Assembly (NCBI RefSeq): GCF_001667945.1 | Contig: NZ_LZJK01000166.1 | Coordinates: 1-64,000, forward strand | Source: Mycolicibacter sinensis | GTDB lineage: Bacteria; Actinomycetota; Actinomycetes; Mycobacteriales; Mycobacteriaceae | Length of the DNA: 64,000 bases | Direction: 5' to 3' | Shown: positions 21,142-31,263 of the stretch, piece by piece | How positions within the stretch are numbered: position 1 is the first letter of the stretch | Layout of the letters: the number at the start of each line of letters is the position of its first letter | Made by a program: the position numbers and the translations under genes | Notes under the pieces: model-generated | Told to the model about the DNA's origin: nothing | Database searches by the model: none | What the model saw: only the letters and a program-made list of their open reading frames with translations

Positions 21142-21203
21142 CGCCGTGCCGAATCGTGAGCAGCGGCGACCGGCAGAACGCGTGAATCGAGAGGTGTGAT
21201 CAT
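21138..21203 (-). CDS. Small ORF 1 (21 residues) with strong ribosome site
   Basis: An AGGAGGTT ribosome site lies 6 bases before an ATG that opens a 21-codon ORF (MITPLDSRVLPVAAAHDSA, then RR). The site is as good as any in the window, yet the ORF is tiny and sits about 250 bases ahead of the first PPE gene. It may be a leader peptide for the PPE-SbtA unit or a small protein. Function unknown. Confidence 0.45.
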   Translation of the reverse strand: MITPLDSRVLPVAAAHDSARR

Positions 21204-21578
21204 GACGTAACCTCCTGGAAATACGAGCTATTCACGCCATCGTCGCGCTATCCGCCGATTGACGAGCCTTCAAACTAGGACTTGTTTCCGGGGATTTGCT
21301 GTGTATGAACTGGAAGGTAATTATCGAAAACCCCACTTGGACAAACGGCGTGTTGCAGGTCACGCCATGCCGTGCCCGCATTCGACATACACGCACGCCG
21401 ACTCGTATGCTGTAACCCATTGCACCACAACGCATTTGCCGGGAATTCGCTTCTACGGCCACACGCTCTGCCAATTCCACGTAACACGAGGCAATAGCCC
21501 CGGCGCAGTGACGAGTCTCGCACTCGGTATCACGTTATGCGAGATAAATTCGCGTGCAACGCTTCTCGACGCCGGGGG
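21204..21578. other. Intergenic region upstream of the small ORFs and PPE unit
   Basis: These 375 bases are less GC-rich than their surroundings, and the ORFs crossing them have non-coding-like codon use. The region should hold the promoter and 5' leader of the minus-strand small-ORF/PPE transcript. I could not assign a clear -35/-10 pair or a known riboswitch. Confidence 0.5.
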
Positions 21579-22493
21579 CTAGCTCCGGGTAGCGGCGACG
21601 TAGCGGATCGCGGCCGGGGCGCCGTCAAGCTCACGGTCGGTCAACCGGGGCAGCCGAGCGGCGGCGAACAGGTCAGCGATGCTGGAGTCGACGGTCATCC
21701 AGCCGCTCTCTTTCAGGTGCCGCACCACGTCGGTGTGCTCTCCGGAGTAGAACGGTCCGGGCCCGGTCAGGCTCAGGCCGCGCCGGCGCCAGCGCTCGAC
21801 GAGGGACTCGTGATGGACCGCCTGCGGCCGGCTCGGCGGCACTGCGTGGTCGGCGGCGAGCCGGCTGCCCGGGGCGCTGAGCGCACTGACGCCGTCGAGC
21901 AGGCGATTCTGCGCATCCGACGGCACGTACCAGACCAGCAGACCCTCGATCACCCACGCGGTGGGTGCGGCGGCGTCGAACCCCACCCGCCGCAGCGCGG
22001 CCGGCCAGTCGCCGCGCAGATCGACACCGACCGCGCGACGGTTGACGCTCGGCGTGCTGCCCCACGCCCGCATGGTGGTGGCTTTGAAGTCGACCACCGG
22101 AGGATGGTCCACCTCGTAGACGACGGTCTCGGCCGGCCACCACAGCCGGTAGGCGCGGGTGTCCAGCCCCGATCCCAGGATCACCGCCTGGCGGATCCCG
22201 CCGCGCGCGGCGTCGGTGAAGAACGCATCGAAGAACGTGGTTCGGGCCGCGGAGAACTCCGCCAGCCGCGGAAACCCGCCGTCCTTGCCGAGCCGACTGA
22301 TGTCCAGATCGCCGTCGGCCACCCGGATGCAGAACTCCAGACCCACCTTGTGCACCAACGGCGCGGCGAACGGGTCATTGATCAGGCCCCGCGACGTCGC
22401 CGCTGCGCGCGCCGCGGCCAGCACCGTCGCGATGACGCCGGCACCGGTGGCCAGGCTCCCGGGGTCGTCCCGGGAGGCGGGCGCCGTGCTCAT
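21579..22493 (-). CDS. Class I SAM-dependent methyltransferase (leucine carboxymethyltransferase-like family)
   Basis: The 304-residue protein belongs to the large mycobacterial family of putative S-adenosylmethionine methyltransferases. Features are RTTFFDAFFTDA, the SAM-binding VILGSGLDTRAYRL (about 105-118), VYEVDHPPVVDFK and WVIEGLLVWYV. The acceptor is unknown for this family; lipids or small metabolites are often suggested. The ATG at MSTAPASRDD was chosen; an upstream in-frame ATG adds seven residues. It is 26 bases after the TrkA-type gene stop. Confidence 0.9.
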   Translation of the reverse strand: MSTAPASRDDPGSLATGAGVIATVLAAARAAATSRGLINDPFAAPLVHKVGLEFCIRVADGDLDISRLGKDGGFPRLAEFSAARTTFFDAFFTDAARGGIRQAVILGSGLDTRAYRLWWPAETVVYEVDHPPVVDFKATTMRAWGSTPSVNRRAVGVDLRGDWPAALRRVGFDAAAPTAWVIEGLLVWYVPSDAQNRLLDGVSALSAPGSRLAADHAVPPSRPQAVHHESLVERWRRRGLSLTGPGPFYSGEHTDVVRHLKESGWMTVDSSIADLFAAARLPRLTDRELDGAPAAIRYVAATRS

Positions 22494-22519
22494 GGGTGTC
22501 CACCGTGGCGGCACGACGG

Positions 22520-23200
22520 TCAGGGCATTCTTCTGCCGGCCGGCACCCCGTGCACGACCGCCCGGATCTGGTCGTCGATCCCGCTCGCGGCGGCGAACAG
22601 CATCTCGTCGCCGGCCTGCAGCGCATCGGCCGCCCGCGGCAGGATGACCGCGTCGCCGCGCAGCACCGCGACCAGGGCGGCACCCTCGGGCAGCGCGATG
22701 TCGCAGACCTGCCGGCCGATCAGCGGATTATCCTCAGGCAGCGTCAGTTTCGTCAGGCTTGCCTGACCCCGGCGCAAGCCCATCAGCGGCACCAGGTGGC
22801 CCACGTCGATGGCGCCCTCCACCGCGGCGACCATCGCCCGCGGTGTGGAGACCGCCACATCGATACCCCACTCCTCGGTGAACAGGGGCTCGTTGCGGGC
22901 GTTGTTGACCCGGGCTACCACCCGGGACACCCCGAACTCCCCCTTGGCCAGCAGCGCGACGGCCAGGTTGGCCTTGTCATCACCGGTGGCAGCGATCACC
23001 ACGTCACAGATCTCGATGCAGCACTCCTGCAGCGCGGACAGTTCGCAGGCGTCGGCCAGCAGCCACTCGGCTTCGGGGACGGAGTGGGGCTGGTAGTGCG
23101 CCGGATTGCGCTCGATGAGCAGCACCCGATGGCCGTCGCCGATCAGTTCTCGTGCGACAGAGCGCCCGACCGCGCCGGCACCGGCGATCCCGATGCGCAT
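22520..23200 (-). CDS. TrkA-type K+ uptake regulator (CeoC/TrkB-like)
   Basis: The 226-residue protein has an N-terminal RCK/TrkA-N domain with the NAD-binding motif GIAGAGAVGRSVAREL and the acidic ribose-binding end LLIERN, followed by a TrkA-C domain (about 140-215). Such proteins gate Trk/Ktr K+ channels or K+ antiporters in response to nucleotides. It resembles M. tuberculosis CeoC. No second trkA gene or channel is adjacent; the divergent antiporter is the likely functional neighbour. The ATG at MRIGIAG is required by the glycine loop position. Confidence 0.88.
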   Translation of the reverse strand: MRIGIAGAGAVGRSVARELIGDGHRVLLIERNPAHYQPHSVPEAEWLLADACELSALQECCIEICDVVIAATGDDKANLAVALLAKGEFGVSRVVARVNNARNEPLFTEEWGIDVAVSTPRAMVAAVEGAIDVGHLVPLMGLRRGQASLTKLTLPEDNPLIGRQVCDIALPEGAALVAVLRGDAVILPRAADALQAGDEMLFAAASGIDDQIRAVVHGVPAGRRMP

Positions 23201-23357
23201 GATCGCTCCCCTCGTCCCCGCAAGCACCCCGGCTGCTCCGGGTGTACCACAGCCGTGACAGCCGTACTGATTTACTGACAGATAACACGAACTCGCCGAC
23301 CTTGAGCGAATCACACGAGTGGGTTCGACCACCACCGCCGGCCCGAATGGGGATCAG

Positions 23358-24854
23358 ATGAGCCTGCAACAGCTCTACCTGGCCCTGCTTATCGGGGGCC
23401 TGGTTCTGCTGGCGAGCATCATCGCCACCCGGGCGGCGGACCGGGTTGGTCTGCCCAGCCTGCTGCTGTTCCTTCTGGTCGGGGTGGCGATCGGCAACGA
23501 TGGGCTGGGTCTGGACTTCTCCGACGTCCAACTGGCCAGCGACCTGGGCACCACCGCGCTGGCGGTGATCCTGGTCGAAGGTGGTTTGACGACGCGCTTC
23601 GCCAACATCCGCAAGCTGCTGGCGCCGGCGACGGTGCTGGCCACCGTCGGCGTCGTGGTCAGCATGGCGGTGATCGCGGTCGCCGCGCACCTGCTGCTCG
23701 GGATCAGCTGGCAGCTGGCCTTCCTGCTCGGCGCGATCGTCTCGCCCACCGACGCCGCCGCGGTGTTCTCCATTCTGCGTGTGCTGCCGCTGCCGCGGCG
23801 GGTGGCCGGCCTGCTGGAGGCCGAGTCCGGCTTCAACGACGCGCCCGCGGCGATCGTGGTGCTGATGCTGAGCACCACGCCGCTGACCATCGCACCGATC
23901 CACGCCATCGGCGACGTGGTCTTCGAGCTGGTCGTCGGCTCGGCGATCGGCCTGGTCGCCGGGTTGCTGGGGGCGATGATGCTGCGTCGCGCCGCACTGC
24001 CGGCGTCGGGCCTGTATCCGCTGGCGACATTCGGGCTGGGCATGGTGGCGTTCGCCGCGGCCGCTTCGGTGCACGCCAGCGGGTTCATCGCCGCTTACCT
24101 GTCCGGGGTGGTGCTGGCCAACTCCGGGTTGCCGCATCGGGCGGCCATCCGCTCGTTCGCCGAGGGGCTGGGCTGGCTGGCCCAGATCGGACTGTTCGTG
24201 CTGTTGGGCCTGCTGGTGAGCCCCAGCCAGCTGTCCGGGGAGCTGGTGCCGGCGCTGGTGATCGGGGCGGTGCTGCTGCTGTTGAGCCGCCCGATATCGG
24301 TGGTGGCGTCGCTGATCTGGTTCAAAGTGCCGTGGCGCGAGCAGATCTTCTTGTCCTGGGCCGGCCTGCGCGGCGCGGTTCCGATTGTGCTCGCCACCTT
24401 TCCGATCGTCGAGGGCGTGCCGGACAGCTATCGACTGCTCAACATCGTGTTCATCCTGGTGGTGGTCTACACGGTGGTGCAGGGCCCCAGCCTGGGTCTG
24501 TTCGCCCACTGGCTGGGGCTGATACCGCGGGACACCACGCGCGAGATCCAGGTCGAGGCGGCACCGCTGGACGTCTTGGAGGCCGAGCTGTTGACGATGA
24601 CGGTGCAGCCGGAATCGAAGCTGCACAACGTCTCGGTGCTCGAGCTGCGGCTGCCCGACCCGAGCGTCATCACCCTGATCATCCGTAAGGGCGACACCTT
24701 CGTCCCCCAGCCTGACACCCGGATCACCGTGGGCGATGAACTGCTCATCGTCACCACCAGCAAGACCCGCGCGTCAGCGGAACGGCGGCTGCGTGCGGTC
24801 AGTCGGCGCGGCAAACTGGCCCACTGGTTCGACGAGTACGGCGACTCGGAGTGA
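23358..24854 (+). CDS. K+/Na+:H+ antiporter with C-terminal TrkA-C domain (NhaP2-like)
   Basis: The 498-residue CPA1-type antiporter has about 12-13 membrane segments, with the ion-binding motifs SPTDAAAVFSIL and LEAESGFNDAPA, and GLRGAVPIVLA in a later helix. A cytosolic C-terminal TrkA-C domain occupies about 400-480. The family exports K+ or Na+ for H+ and is regulated by nucleotides through the C-terminal domain. It is divergent from the TrkA-type regulator, an arrangement that suggests a joint role in ion homeostasis. The ATG was chosen after a GGGG-rich site; an upstream GTG adds 13 residues. Confidence 0.9.
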   Translation: MSLQQLYLALLIGGLVLLASIIATRAADRVGLPSLLLFLLVGVAIGNDGLGLDFSDVQLASDLGTTALAVILVEGGLTTRFANIRKLLAPATVLATVGVVVSMAVIAVAAHLLLGISWQLAFLLGAIVSPTDAAAVFSILRVLPLPRRVAGLLEAESGFNDAPAAIVVLMLSTTPLTIAPIHAIGDVVFELVVGSAIGLVAGLLGAMMLRRAALPASGLYPLATFGLGMVAFAAAASVHASGFIAAYLSGVVLANSGLPHRAAIRSFAEGLGWLAQIGLFVLLGLLVSPSQLSGELVPALVIGAVLLLLSRPISVVASLIWFKVPWREQIFLSWAGLRGAVPIVLATFPIVEGVPDSYRLLNIVFILVVVYTVVQGPSLGLFAHWLGLIPRDTTREIQVEAAPLDVLEAELLTMTVQPESKLHNVSVLELRLPDPSVITLIIRKGDTFVPQPDTRITVGDELLIVTTSKTRASAERRLRAVSRRGKLAHWFDEYGDSE

Positions 24855-24864
24855 CCCATCCGGC

Positions 24865-24925
24865 GTTGACTCTGCGCCCAGGGCGGGTTCCACTCGCACT
24901 TTCACGCCCTGGGCGCAGAGTCAAC
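24865..24925. repeat. Dispersed palindromic repeat, copy 1 (bidirectional terminator-like)
   Basis: Arms 24865-24885 and 24905-24925 are perfect 21-base inverted repeats beginning GTTGACTCTGCGCCC, with the loop containing CTCGCACTT. It lies between convergent genes, and the TGA stop of the phosphodiesterase gene falls within the right arm. Related copies are at 43454-43514 and 60515-60575. Confidence 0.85.
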
Positions 24926-26033
24926 GCAGGGTGATGAGCGGGATCGCGACCTCCGCGGGGGTGAGCCCACCGTGCAAGCCCACCAGCTGGGCGGTCTGCG
25001 GCGGCTCGTGGTCGGTTGCCAGGATCGCGGTGTCGCCGGTACAGGTCACGACGACGTCGCCGATGCGGGCCAGGTGCTCGGAGCGCACCGGTCCGAACCG
25101 GCCGGCGGCCACAGCCTGCTCGCGGGTCTGCACCAGGGCCCGACCGGCCAGGCGTTCGGTCCAGGCGGCCAGCACATCTGCCGTCGCGCCGGGCTCGGTG
25201 TGCAGGTAGCGCACCCGCGGCTCGCCGGCGACCACCCGGATTCCGGCGCGCAACGCCGGGTCCGCGTCGAGATCGATGCGCGCCTGCTCGGGCACGTTGA
25301 GCCCGCCGTGGTCGGCGGTGACCACCAGCGCGGCGTCGCCCGGGAGGTGCTCGAGCAGATGACGCAGCAGCGCGTCGACTTTGGCGGCGGCAGCATGCCA
25401 GTGCGAGGAGCCGACGCCCGAGACGTGTGCGGCGTGATCGAGTGCTGCGGTGTAGCCGTAGACCAGACCCGGCGAAGCCAGCTCCGCGGCGAGCCGCGGC
25501 GCGTAGGGCTCACCCTTGGCCACCGGGCGGAACTCCGCGCCGCGGTAGGCGGCCTCGGTCAGGCCGCTGCCGATGAACATCTCCGGCAGCACCGCCCGGG
25601 CGCTGACGCCGGCGTCGCGGAGTCGTTCGAACCAGGTCGGCACCGGCTGCCAGGCCCCCGGCGGCGGGTCGTCCGCCCAGAAGATGTGGGTCAGCACCCG
25701 ATCGGTTCCGGGCACGTTGACGGTGAAGCCCAGCACACCGTGCTCCCCCGGCAATACGCCGGTGCCCAGCGAGACCAGGCTGGTGGGTGTGGTTGACGGG
25801 AAGGTGCAGGCCAGCTCGGTCAGCTGCCCAGCGGCACCGGCCAGCACCGAGGCCAGCAGCGGCGCGTCGGCCACCAGCTGCGGCAACAGGTGCAAGCCCA
25901 GCCCGTCGACGAGCACCACCGCCAGCCGCCGCACATCGCCGATCCGCTCTTCCAGGCCGAGGACATCGGGCGCGCCGGGCACGCCGAGCGCTGCCGCCGC
26001 GGACGGCAGGATGTCACAGATCGAACCGGGCAC
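24921..26033 (-). CDS. Alkaline phosphatase-superfamily phosphodiesterase/nucleotide pyrophosphatase
   Basis: The 370-residue protein has the metal-site motifs of the type I phosphodiesterase/nucleotide pyrophosphatase family: VVLVDGLGL near residue 40, the nucleophile region CTFPSTTPTSLVSLGTG with Thr/Ser, YTAALDHAAHV and TADHGGL (about 246-252). It has no signal peptide, so it probably acts in the cytosol on a phosphodiester or nucleotide. It follows the low-complexity secreted gene by 21 bases on the same strand and ends inside palindromic repeat copy 1. Confidence 0.88.
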   Translation of the reverse strand: MPGSICDILPSAAAALGVPGAPDVLGLEERIGDVRRLAVVLVDGLGLHLLPQLVADAPLLASVLAGAAGQLTELACTFPSTTPTSLVSLGTGVLPGEHGVLGFTVNVPGTDRVLTHIFWADDPPPGAWQPVPTWFERLRDAGVSARAVLPEMFIGSGLTEAAYRGAEFRPVAKGEPYAPRLAAELASPGLVYGYTAALDHAAHVSGVGSSHWHAAAAKVDALLRHLLEHLPGDAALVVTADHGGLNVPEQARIDLDADPALRAGIRVVAGEPRVRYLHTEPGATADVLAAWTERLAGRALVQTREQAVAAGRFGPVRSEHLARIGDVVVTCTGDTAILATDHEPPQTAQLVGLHGGLTPAEVAIPLITLR

Positions 26034-26054
26034 CGGTTCAGACTGCCACCTTGG

Positions 26055-26600
26055 CTACGGCGCCGCTGCCGGCTCGGGCGCCGGCGCGCTGTTGGCGGCG
26101 CTGGTGTTCGACTTGGTCCGCGCTGGGCTATTGCCCGAGCCGCCCGAGCCACCCGAGCCGCCTGAGCCACCCGAGCCGCTTCCGGTGCTGGGGATGCTGA
26201 ACTTGGGCAGGCTGGGCAGATTGTTGGAACTGCCGCTCCCCGAGCTGTGTTCGGCACTACCGGCACCGGTGTCGGCGGGTGTCCCGGAGCCGTTGTCGGT
26301 GGGCGCCGCGGGAGTGCCGTCCGCGGGAGTACCGTCGGCGGCGGCCGGCGTGTTGTGGAAGAGCTGGTCGAGCTGCCCCAGCGGATCTTGAAGGACGCCG
26401 AGATCGGTCAGGTCGCCCGGATCCGTGGGGAGGATGCCGCCCGGGTCCACGTCGGCGCCGGCGGTGGCCGCGCCCAGGACGGTGTCGAGCAGATCGTCGA
26501 GGTCGGCATGCGCGGTCGGTGCGGCCAGCAGCCAGCAGCCCAGCGCCACAAACGCCGTAACTACCCCTCGGGCTGAACCGCCACGCCGGCGACCGCTCAT
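26055..26600 (-). CDS. Low-complexity secreted protein (Ser/Gly/Pro-rich)
   Basis: The 181-residue protein has a signal peptide (ALGCWLLAAPTAHA-DL) and a short domain with repeated LDDLL and GDLTDL motifs and an LDQLFHN segment. A long disordered tail follows, with SGGSGGSG repeats (about 140-157) and a final PAPEPAAAP. No known domain. It may be a cell-wall or surface protein. It is the first gene of a unit with the phosphodiesterase. Expected to evolve quickly because of the repeat tail. Confidence 0.75.
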   Translation of the reverse strand: MSGRRRGGSARGVVTAFVALGCWLLAAPTAHADLDDLLDTVLGAATAGADVDPGGILPTDPGDLTDLGVLQDPLGQLDQLFHNTPAAADGTPADGTPAAPTDNGSGTPADTGAGSAEHSSGSGSSNNLPSLPKFSIPSTGSGSGGSGGSGGSGGSGNSPARTKSNTSAANSAPAPEPAAAP

Positions 26601-26991
26601 CTCCTCAAAACCCTTCCGCTACGGGGCCGGGCAATGGTCGGCTCGGCGAGGACGAACCTAGCCGCTTCAACTCCGATTACGCGAGTCGAAATGGGCCGCG
26701 AATAACAATGTTCAATGACCGTTCACCTATCGTCACCCGGCACGCCACCGTCAGCACATCGACCGGCATTTCCGCAGGTGGAGGCGGCAATTGAGACGGC
26801 CGTCACAATGGTTAACAGTTAAAATCACCGCGAACAATTCTCTTTCCCACATAACAGCGCTCGCCGCGCACATGCGGAATTGAAGACCGGCGCCGGGCGA
26901 CACAAAAAAATCAGGCCGATCGTTAAAAGCCCCCACCGGCCGGCGGCGGTCGCAGCGCGGCGAATCGGGCCCCCAGGCGGAGCCGCCGCGT
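26601..26991. other. Intergenic region ahead of fadD
   Basis: About 390 bases with AT-rich stretches and no credible gene; ORFs crossing it are poor. It carries a short perfect palindrome TTAACAGTTAA at 26812-26822 between divergent promoters, a possible operator. The left end should hold the promoter of the secreted-protein gene on the minus strand. Confidence 0.5.
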
Positions 26992-26997
26992 TAGCGT
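26992..26997 (+). promoter_or_regulatory. -10 box for leaderless fadD
   Basis: TAGCGT lies exactly 6 bases before the GTG of the acyl-CoA synthetase gene, and the gap TCATCG contains no ribosome site. A leaderless start is expected. Confidence 0.5.
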
Positions 26998-27003
26998 TCA
27001 TCG

Positions 27004-28542
27004 GTGACCACAGCTCCGATCGATCTCGGCTCCTGGATCGCCCGGCGGGCGGCGGCAACACCGAAGCTGCCGGCGATAACGTTCGGCGACAACACCTGGA
27101 CATATCGGGATTTCGCGGACCGTATCGACCGGCTGGCGGCCGAGCTGCTCGCCGGTGGAATGCGTCGCGGCGACCGCGTCGGCTATGTCGGCCTCAATCA
27201 CCCCGACTTTCTGGTCACGCTGTTCGCCGCCGCCCGGATCGGCGCGGCCTTCGTACCGCTGAACTGGCGGCTCACCGCCGACGAACTCTGCTACATCCTG
27301 GACAACGCGGGAGTGCACACCCTGCTGGCCGACACCGAGCGCGCCATGGTGGTCGACCCGGTGCGCACCGAAGCGGGCTTGCAGCGCACGATCGCGCTGG
27401 CGCCGGTTCCCGGCTGGGAGGTGGCCGACGACCTGCTCGCGCGGCGCGCCCCGCTGGCCGACCCGGTGTTCGCCGAGCCTGACGAGGTCGCGGTGATCAT
27501 GTACACCTCAGGCACCACCGGGCGCCCGAAGGGGGCCATGCTCACCCACGCCAACCTGTTCTGGAACAACATCAATGCGCTGTTGGCGTTCGACACCAGC
27601 CAGCAGGACGTGTCGCTGGTCTGCGCGCCGCTGTTTCACATCGGCGGGCTGAACGTCACCACGCTGCTGACGCTGCAGAAGGGCGGGCGGATCGTGCTGA
27701 TGCCCACCTTCGATCCGGCCGAAGCCCTCAAGCTCATCGCCGAGCACCGGGTCACCACCATGTTCGGGGTGCCGGCGATGTTCCTGTTCATGAGCCAGCG
27801 CCCGGAGTTCGCCGAATCCGACCTGTCCAGTGTGCGCAACTTCGTCTGCGGCGGCGCCCCGGTACCCGAGGCGCTGATCCGCCGCTACGGCGAGCGGGGT
27901 ATCCCGTTCGCGCAAGGTTACGGGTTGACCGAAACGGCGCCGCTGGCATTGGTACTGCGCACCGACGAGGTCGGGGTGAAAATCGGCGCCGCCGGCAACC
28001 AGGTACTGCCACTGTCGGACGTGCGACTGGTCGACGCCAACAACGCCCCGGTGCCCACCGGTGCGCGCGGCGAGATCTGCGTGCGCGGACCGCAGGTGAT
28101 GGCCGGCTACTGGCGTAACCCGCAAGCCACCGCCGCGGTGATCGACTCCGAGGGTTGGTTTCACACCGGCGACATCGGTCAGGCCGACGACGAGGGATAC
28201 ATCTGGGTGATCGACCGGGTCAAGGACATGGTGATCTCCGGCGGCGAGAACGTCTACCCCGCCGAAGTCGAAGATGTGCTCTACGGGCACCCGGCCGTCG
28301 CCGAAGTCGCGGTGCTGGGCACCCCGCACGACAAGTGGGGTGAAGCGGTAACCGCGGTGGTGGCGCTGCAGCCGGGTGCGACGTTGACGCTGGAGGAGCT
28401 GCGCGAGTTCGCCCGGGACAAGCTGGCGGCGTTCAAATTGCCGATCCGGTTGGAGTTCGTCGACACGCTGCCCCGCACGCAGTCCGGAAAAGTGGTGAAG
28501 TACCAGCTGCGCGAGGCCATCTCGGAGCACCTCGAGACCTGA
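27004..28542 (+). CDS. Acyl-CoA synthetase (FadD-type, AMP-forming)
   Basis: The 512-residue adenylating enzyme activates a carboxylic or fatty acid to its CoA thioester. It has the P-loop YTSGTTGRPKGAM (about 168-180), the motif QGYGLTET (about 304-311), WFHTGDIG, the hinge DRVKDMV and the C-terminal catalytic Lys in RTQSGKVVK. The exact substrate cannot be told from sequence. Two acyl-CoA dehydrogenase genes follow on the same strand, so the three may degrade a shared substrate. Confidence 0.93.
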   Translation: MTTAPIDLGSWIARRAAATPKLPAITFGDNTWTYRDFADRIDRLAAELLAGGMRRGDRVGYVGLNHPDFLVTLFAAARIGAAFVPLNWRLTADELCYILDNAGVHTLLADTERAMVVDPVRTEAGLQRTIALAPVPGWEVADDLLARRAPLADPVFAEPDEVAVIMYTSGTTGRPKGAMLTHANLFWNNINALLAFDTSQQDVSLVCAPLFHIGGLNVTTLLTLQKGGRIVLMPTFDPAEALKLIAEHRVTTMFGVPAMFLFMSQRPEFAESDLSSVRNFVCGGAPVPEALIRRYGERGIPFAQGYGLTETAPLALVLRTDEVGVKIGAAGNQVLPLSDVRLVDANNAPVPTGARGEICVRGPQVMAGYWRNPQATAAVIDSEGWFHTGDIGQADDEGYIWVIDRVKDMVISGGENVYPAEVEDVLYGHPAVAEVAVLGTPHDKWGEAVTAVVALQPGATLTLEELREFARDKLAAFKLPIRLEFVDTLPRTQSGKVVKYQLREAISEHLET

Positions 28543-28594
28543 GGTTCCCGCGGAGACGCAGGTAGACCGGCAGCGGCCGTCCGCACAACGGTGA

Positions 28595-28729
28595 AGCAGC
28601 TCAACATCGGCTACCGGAGTCGGCGGCGGCACCGGAGGCACTGGCGGAAGCGGTGCCGCGGGCGGCGACGCCAGTTACGTATCCGGCGGCGGCAACGGCG
28701 GCAACGGCGGCCTGACAATGGCAGGCTGA
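28595..28729 (+). pseudogene. Remnant of a PGRS-type C-terminus
   Basis: One frame encodes a short Gly/Asn-rich stretch (GVGGGTGGTGGSGAAGGD, then SGGGNGGNGG) ending in TGA 4 bases before fadE7. The composition is that of PGRS repeats, and no start or upstream domain is present because a stop lies just upstream. It is probably the 3' end of a lost PGRS gene, or recombination debris. Confidence 0.45.
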
Positions 28730-28733
28730 ACCC

Positions 28734-29917
28734 ATGAGCACCCACACCACCCCGGCGTTCGACCCGCTCGACCCGCTGAGCCTCGACTCCCTGCTCTCCG
28801 ACGACGAGATCGCGCTGCGCGATACCGTCGCGAAATTCTGCGCCGAACACGTCATGCCGCACATCGCCGAATGGTTCGAGATCGGCGATCTACCGGCGCG
28901 CGAACTCGCGCGGGAATTCGGCAAACTCGGGCTGCTCGGCATGCACCTGCACGGCTACGGCTGCGGCGGGGCGTCCGCGGTGCATTATGGGCTGGCCTGC
29001 GTGGAATTGGAGGCCGCCGACTCCGGCCTACGTTCCCTGGTGAGCGTGCAAGGCTCGTTGGCGATGTTCTCGATCTACAACAACGGTTCCGAGGAGCAGA
29101 AGCAGCAGTGGCTGCCGGGCATGGCCACCGGTGAGGTCATCGGCTGCTTCGGGCTGACCGAACCCGACGTCGGCTCGGATCCGGCCGCCATGACCACCCG
29201 CGCCAAACGCGACGGCTCGGACTGGATACTCAACGGCCGCAAGATGTGGATCACCAACGGGTCGATCGCCGACGTCGCGGTGGTGTGGGCGGCCACCGAC
29301 GACGGCATCCGGGGCTTCATCGTGCCCACCGACACCCCCGGGTTCTCCGCCAACATCGTCCACCACAAGCTGTCGCTGCGCGCCTCCATCACCAGCGAGC
29401 TGGTGCTCGACGAGGTGCGGCTGCCGGCCGATGCGATGCTGCCCAAGGCCCGCGGCGTCAAAGGCGCGTTGGCCAGCCTGTCCGAGGCACGCTACGGAAT
29501 CATCTGGGGGGCGATGGGCGCGGCCCGGTCGGCGTGGCAGTCGGCCCGCGACTACGCCACGGCACGCACCCAGTTCGGCAAGCCGATCGCCGGCTTCCAG
29601 CTCACCCAGGCCAAACTCGTCGATATGGCCGTCGAGCTGCACAAGGGACAGCTGCTCTCGCTGCACCTGGGCCGGCTCAAGGATCGCGCCGGCCTGCGTC
29701 CCGAGCAGGTCAGCTTCGGCAAACTCAACAACACCCGCAGCGCGCTGGAGATCTGCCGCATCGCACGAACGATCCTGGGCGGCAACGGGATATCGCTGGA
29801 GTACCCGGTCATTCGGCACATGGTGAATCTGGAGTCGGTGCTGACCTACGAGGGGACCCCCGAGATGCATCAACTCGTGCTGGGTCAGGCCTTCACCGGG
29901 TTGGGTGCCTTCCGCTG

Positions 29918-29918
<1 letters not shown>
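28734..29918 (+). CDS. fadE7: Acyl-CoA dehydrogenase FadE7
   Basis: The 394-residue flavoenzyme has the glutaryl-CoA dehydrogenase-like layout: LLSDDEIALRDTVAKFC at the N-terminus, GCFGLTEPDVGSDPAAM, WITNGSIADV, YGIIWGAMGAA, and the C-terminal motif LESVLTYEGTPEMH with a Glu in the catalytic position. It is nearly collinear with M. tuberculosis FadE7 (Rv0400c) as I remember it. The specific acyl-CoA is not known. The stop overlaps the next start (TGATG), so the two dehydrogenases are coupled. Confidence 0.9.
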
Positions 29919-31057
<1,139 letters not shown>

Positions 31058-31263
31058 CAGCGGCATCACCGTAGTGATGCGGTCTCCCAACGGAATTCGA
31101 CCGATGCTCGTGGAGTTCCGCCCAACCGTTGTGCCCCTTCCCTAGATCACGCGGCCGAACTGCGGCAGCGCACCGAGACCATCCGTCCAGATTCTTAGAC
31201 CGTCCGCCCGGTAATCGAACCCCGGCGATCAAGCAGCAAATACCACATGGAAGAGTCGTAGAA

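Noticed and set aside
21259-21582. 107-codon forward ORF in the region upstream of the small ORFs
   Set aside because: Codon use and composition are not like the genome's genes and there is no ribosome site; treated as non-coding.
23004-24626. 540-codon ORF antisense to the antiporter gene
   Set aside because: Gln/His/Arg-rich translation typical of an antisense shadow; its end overlaps the real TrkA-type gene in another frame.
26812-26822. TTAACAGTTAA palindrome as a defined operator
   Set aside because: Only 11 bases in an AT-rich stretch; it could occur by chance and matches no regulator I can name.
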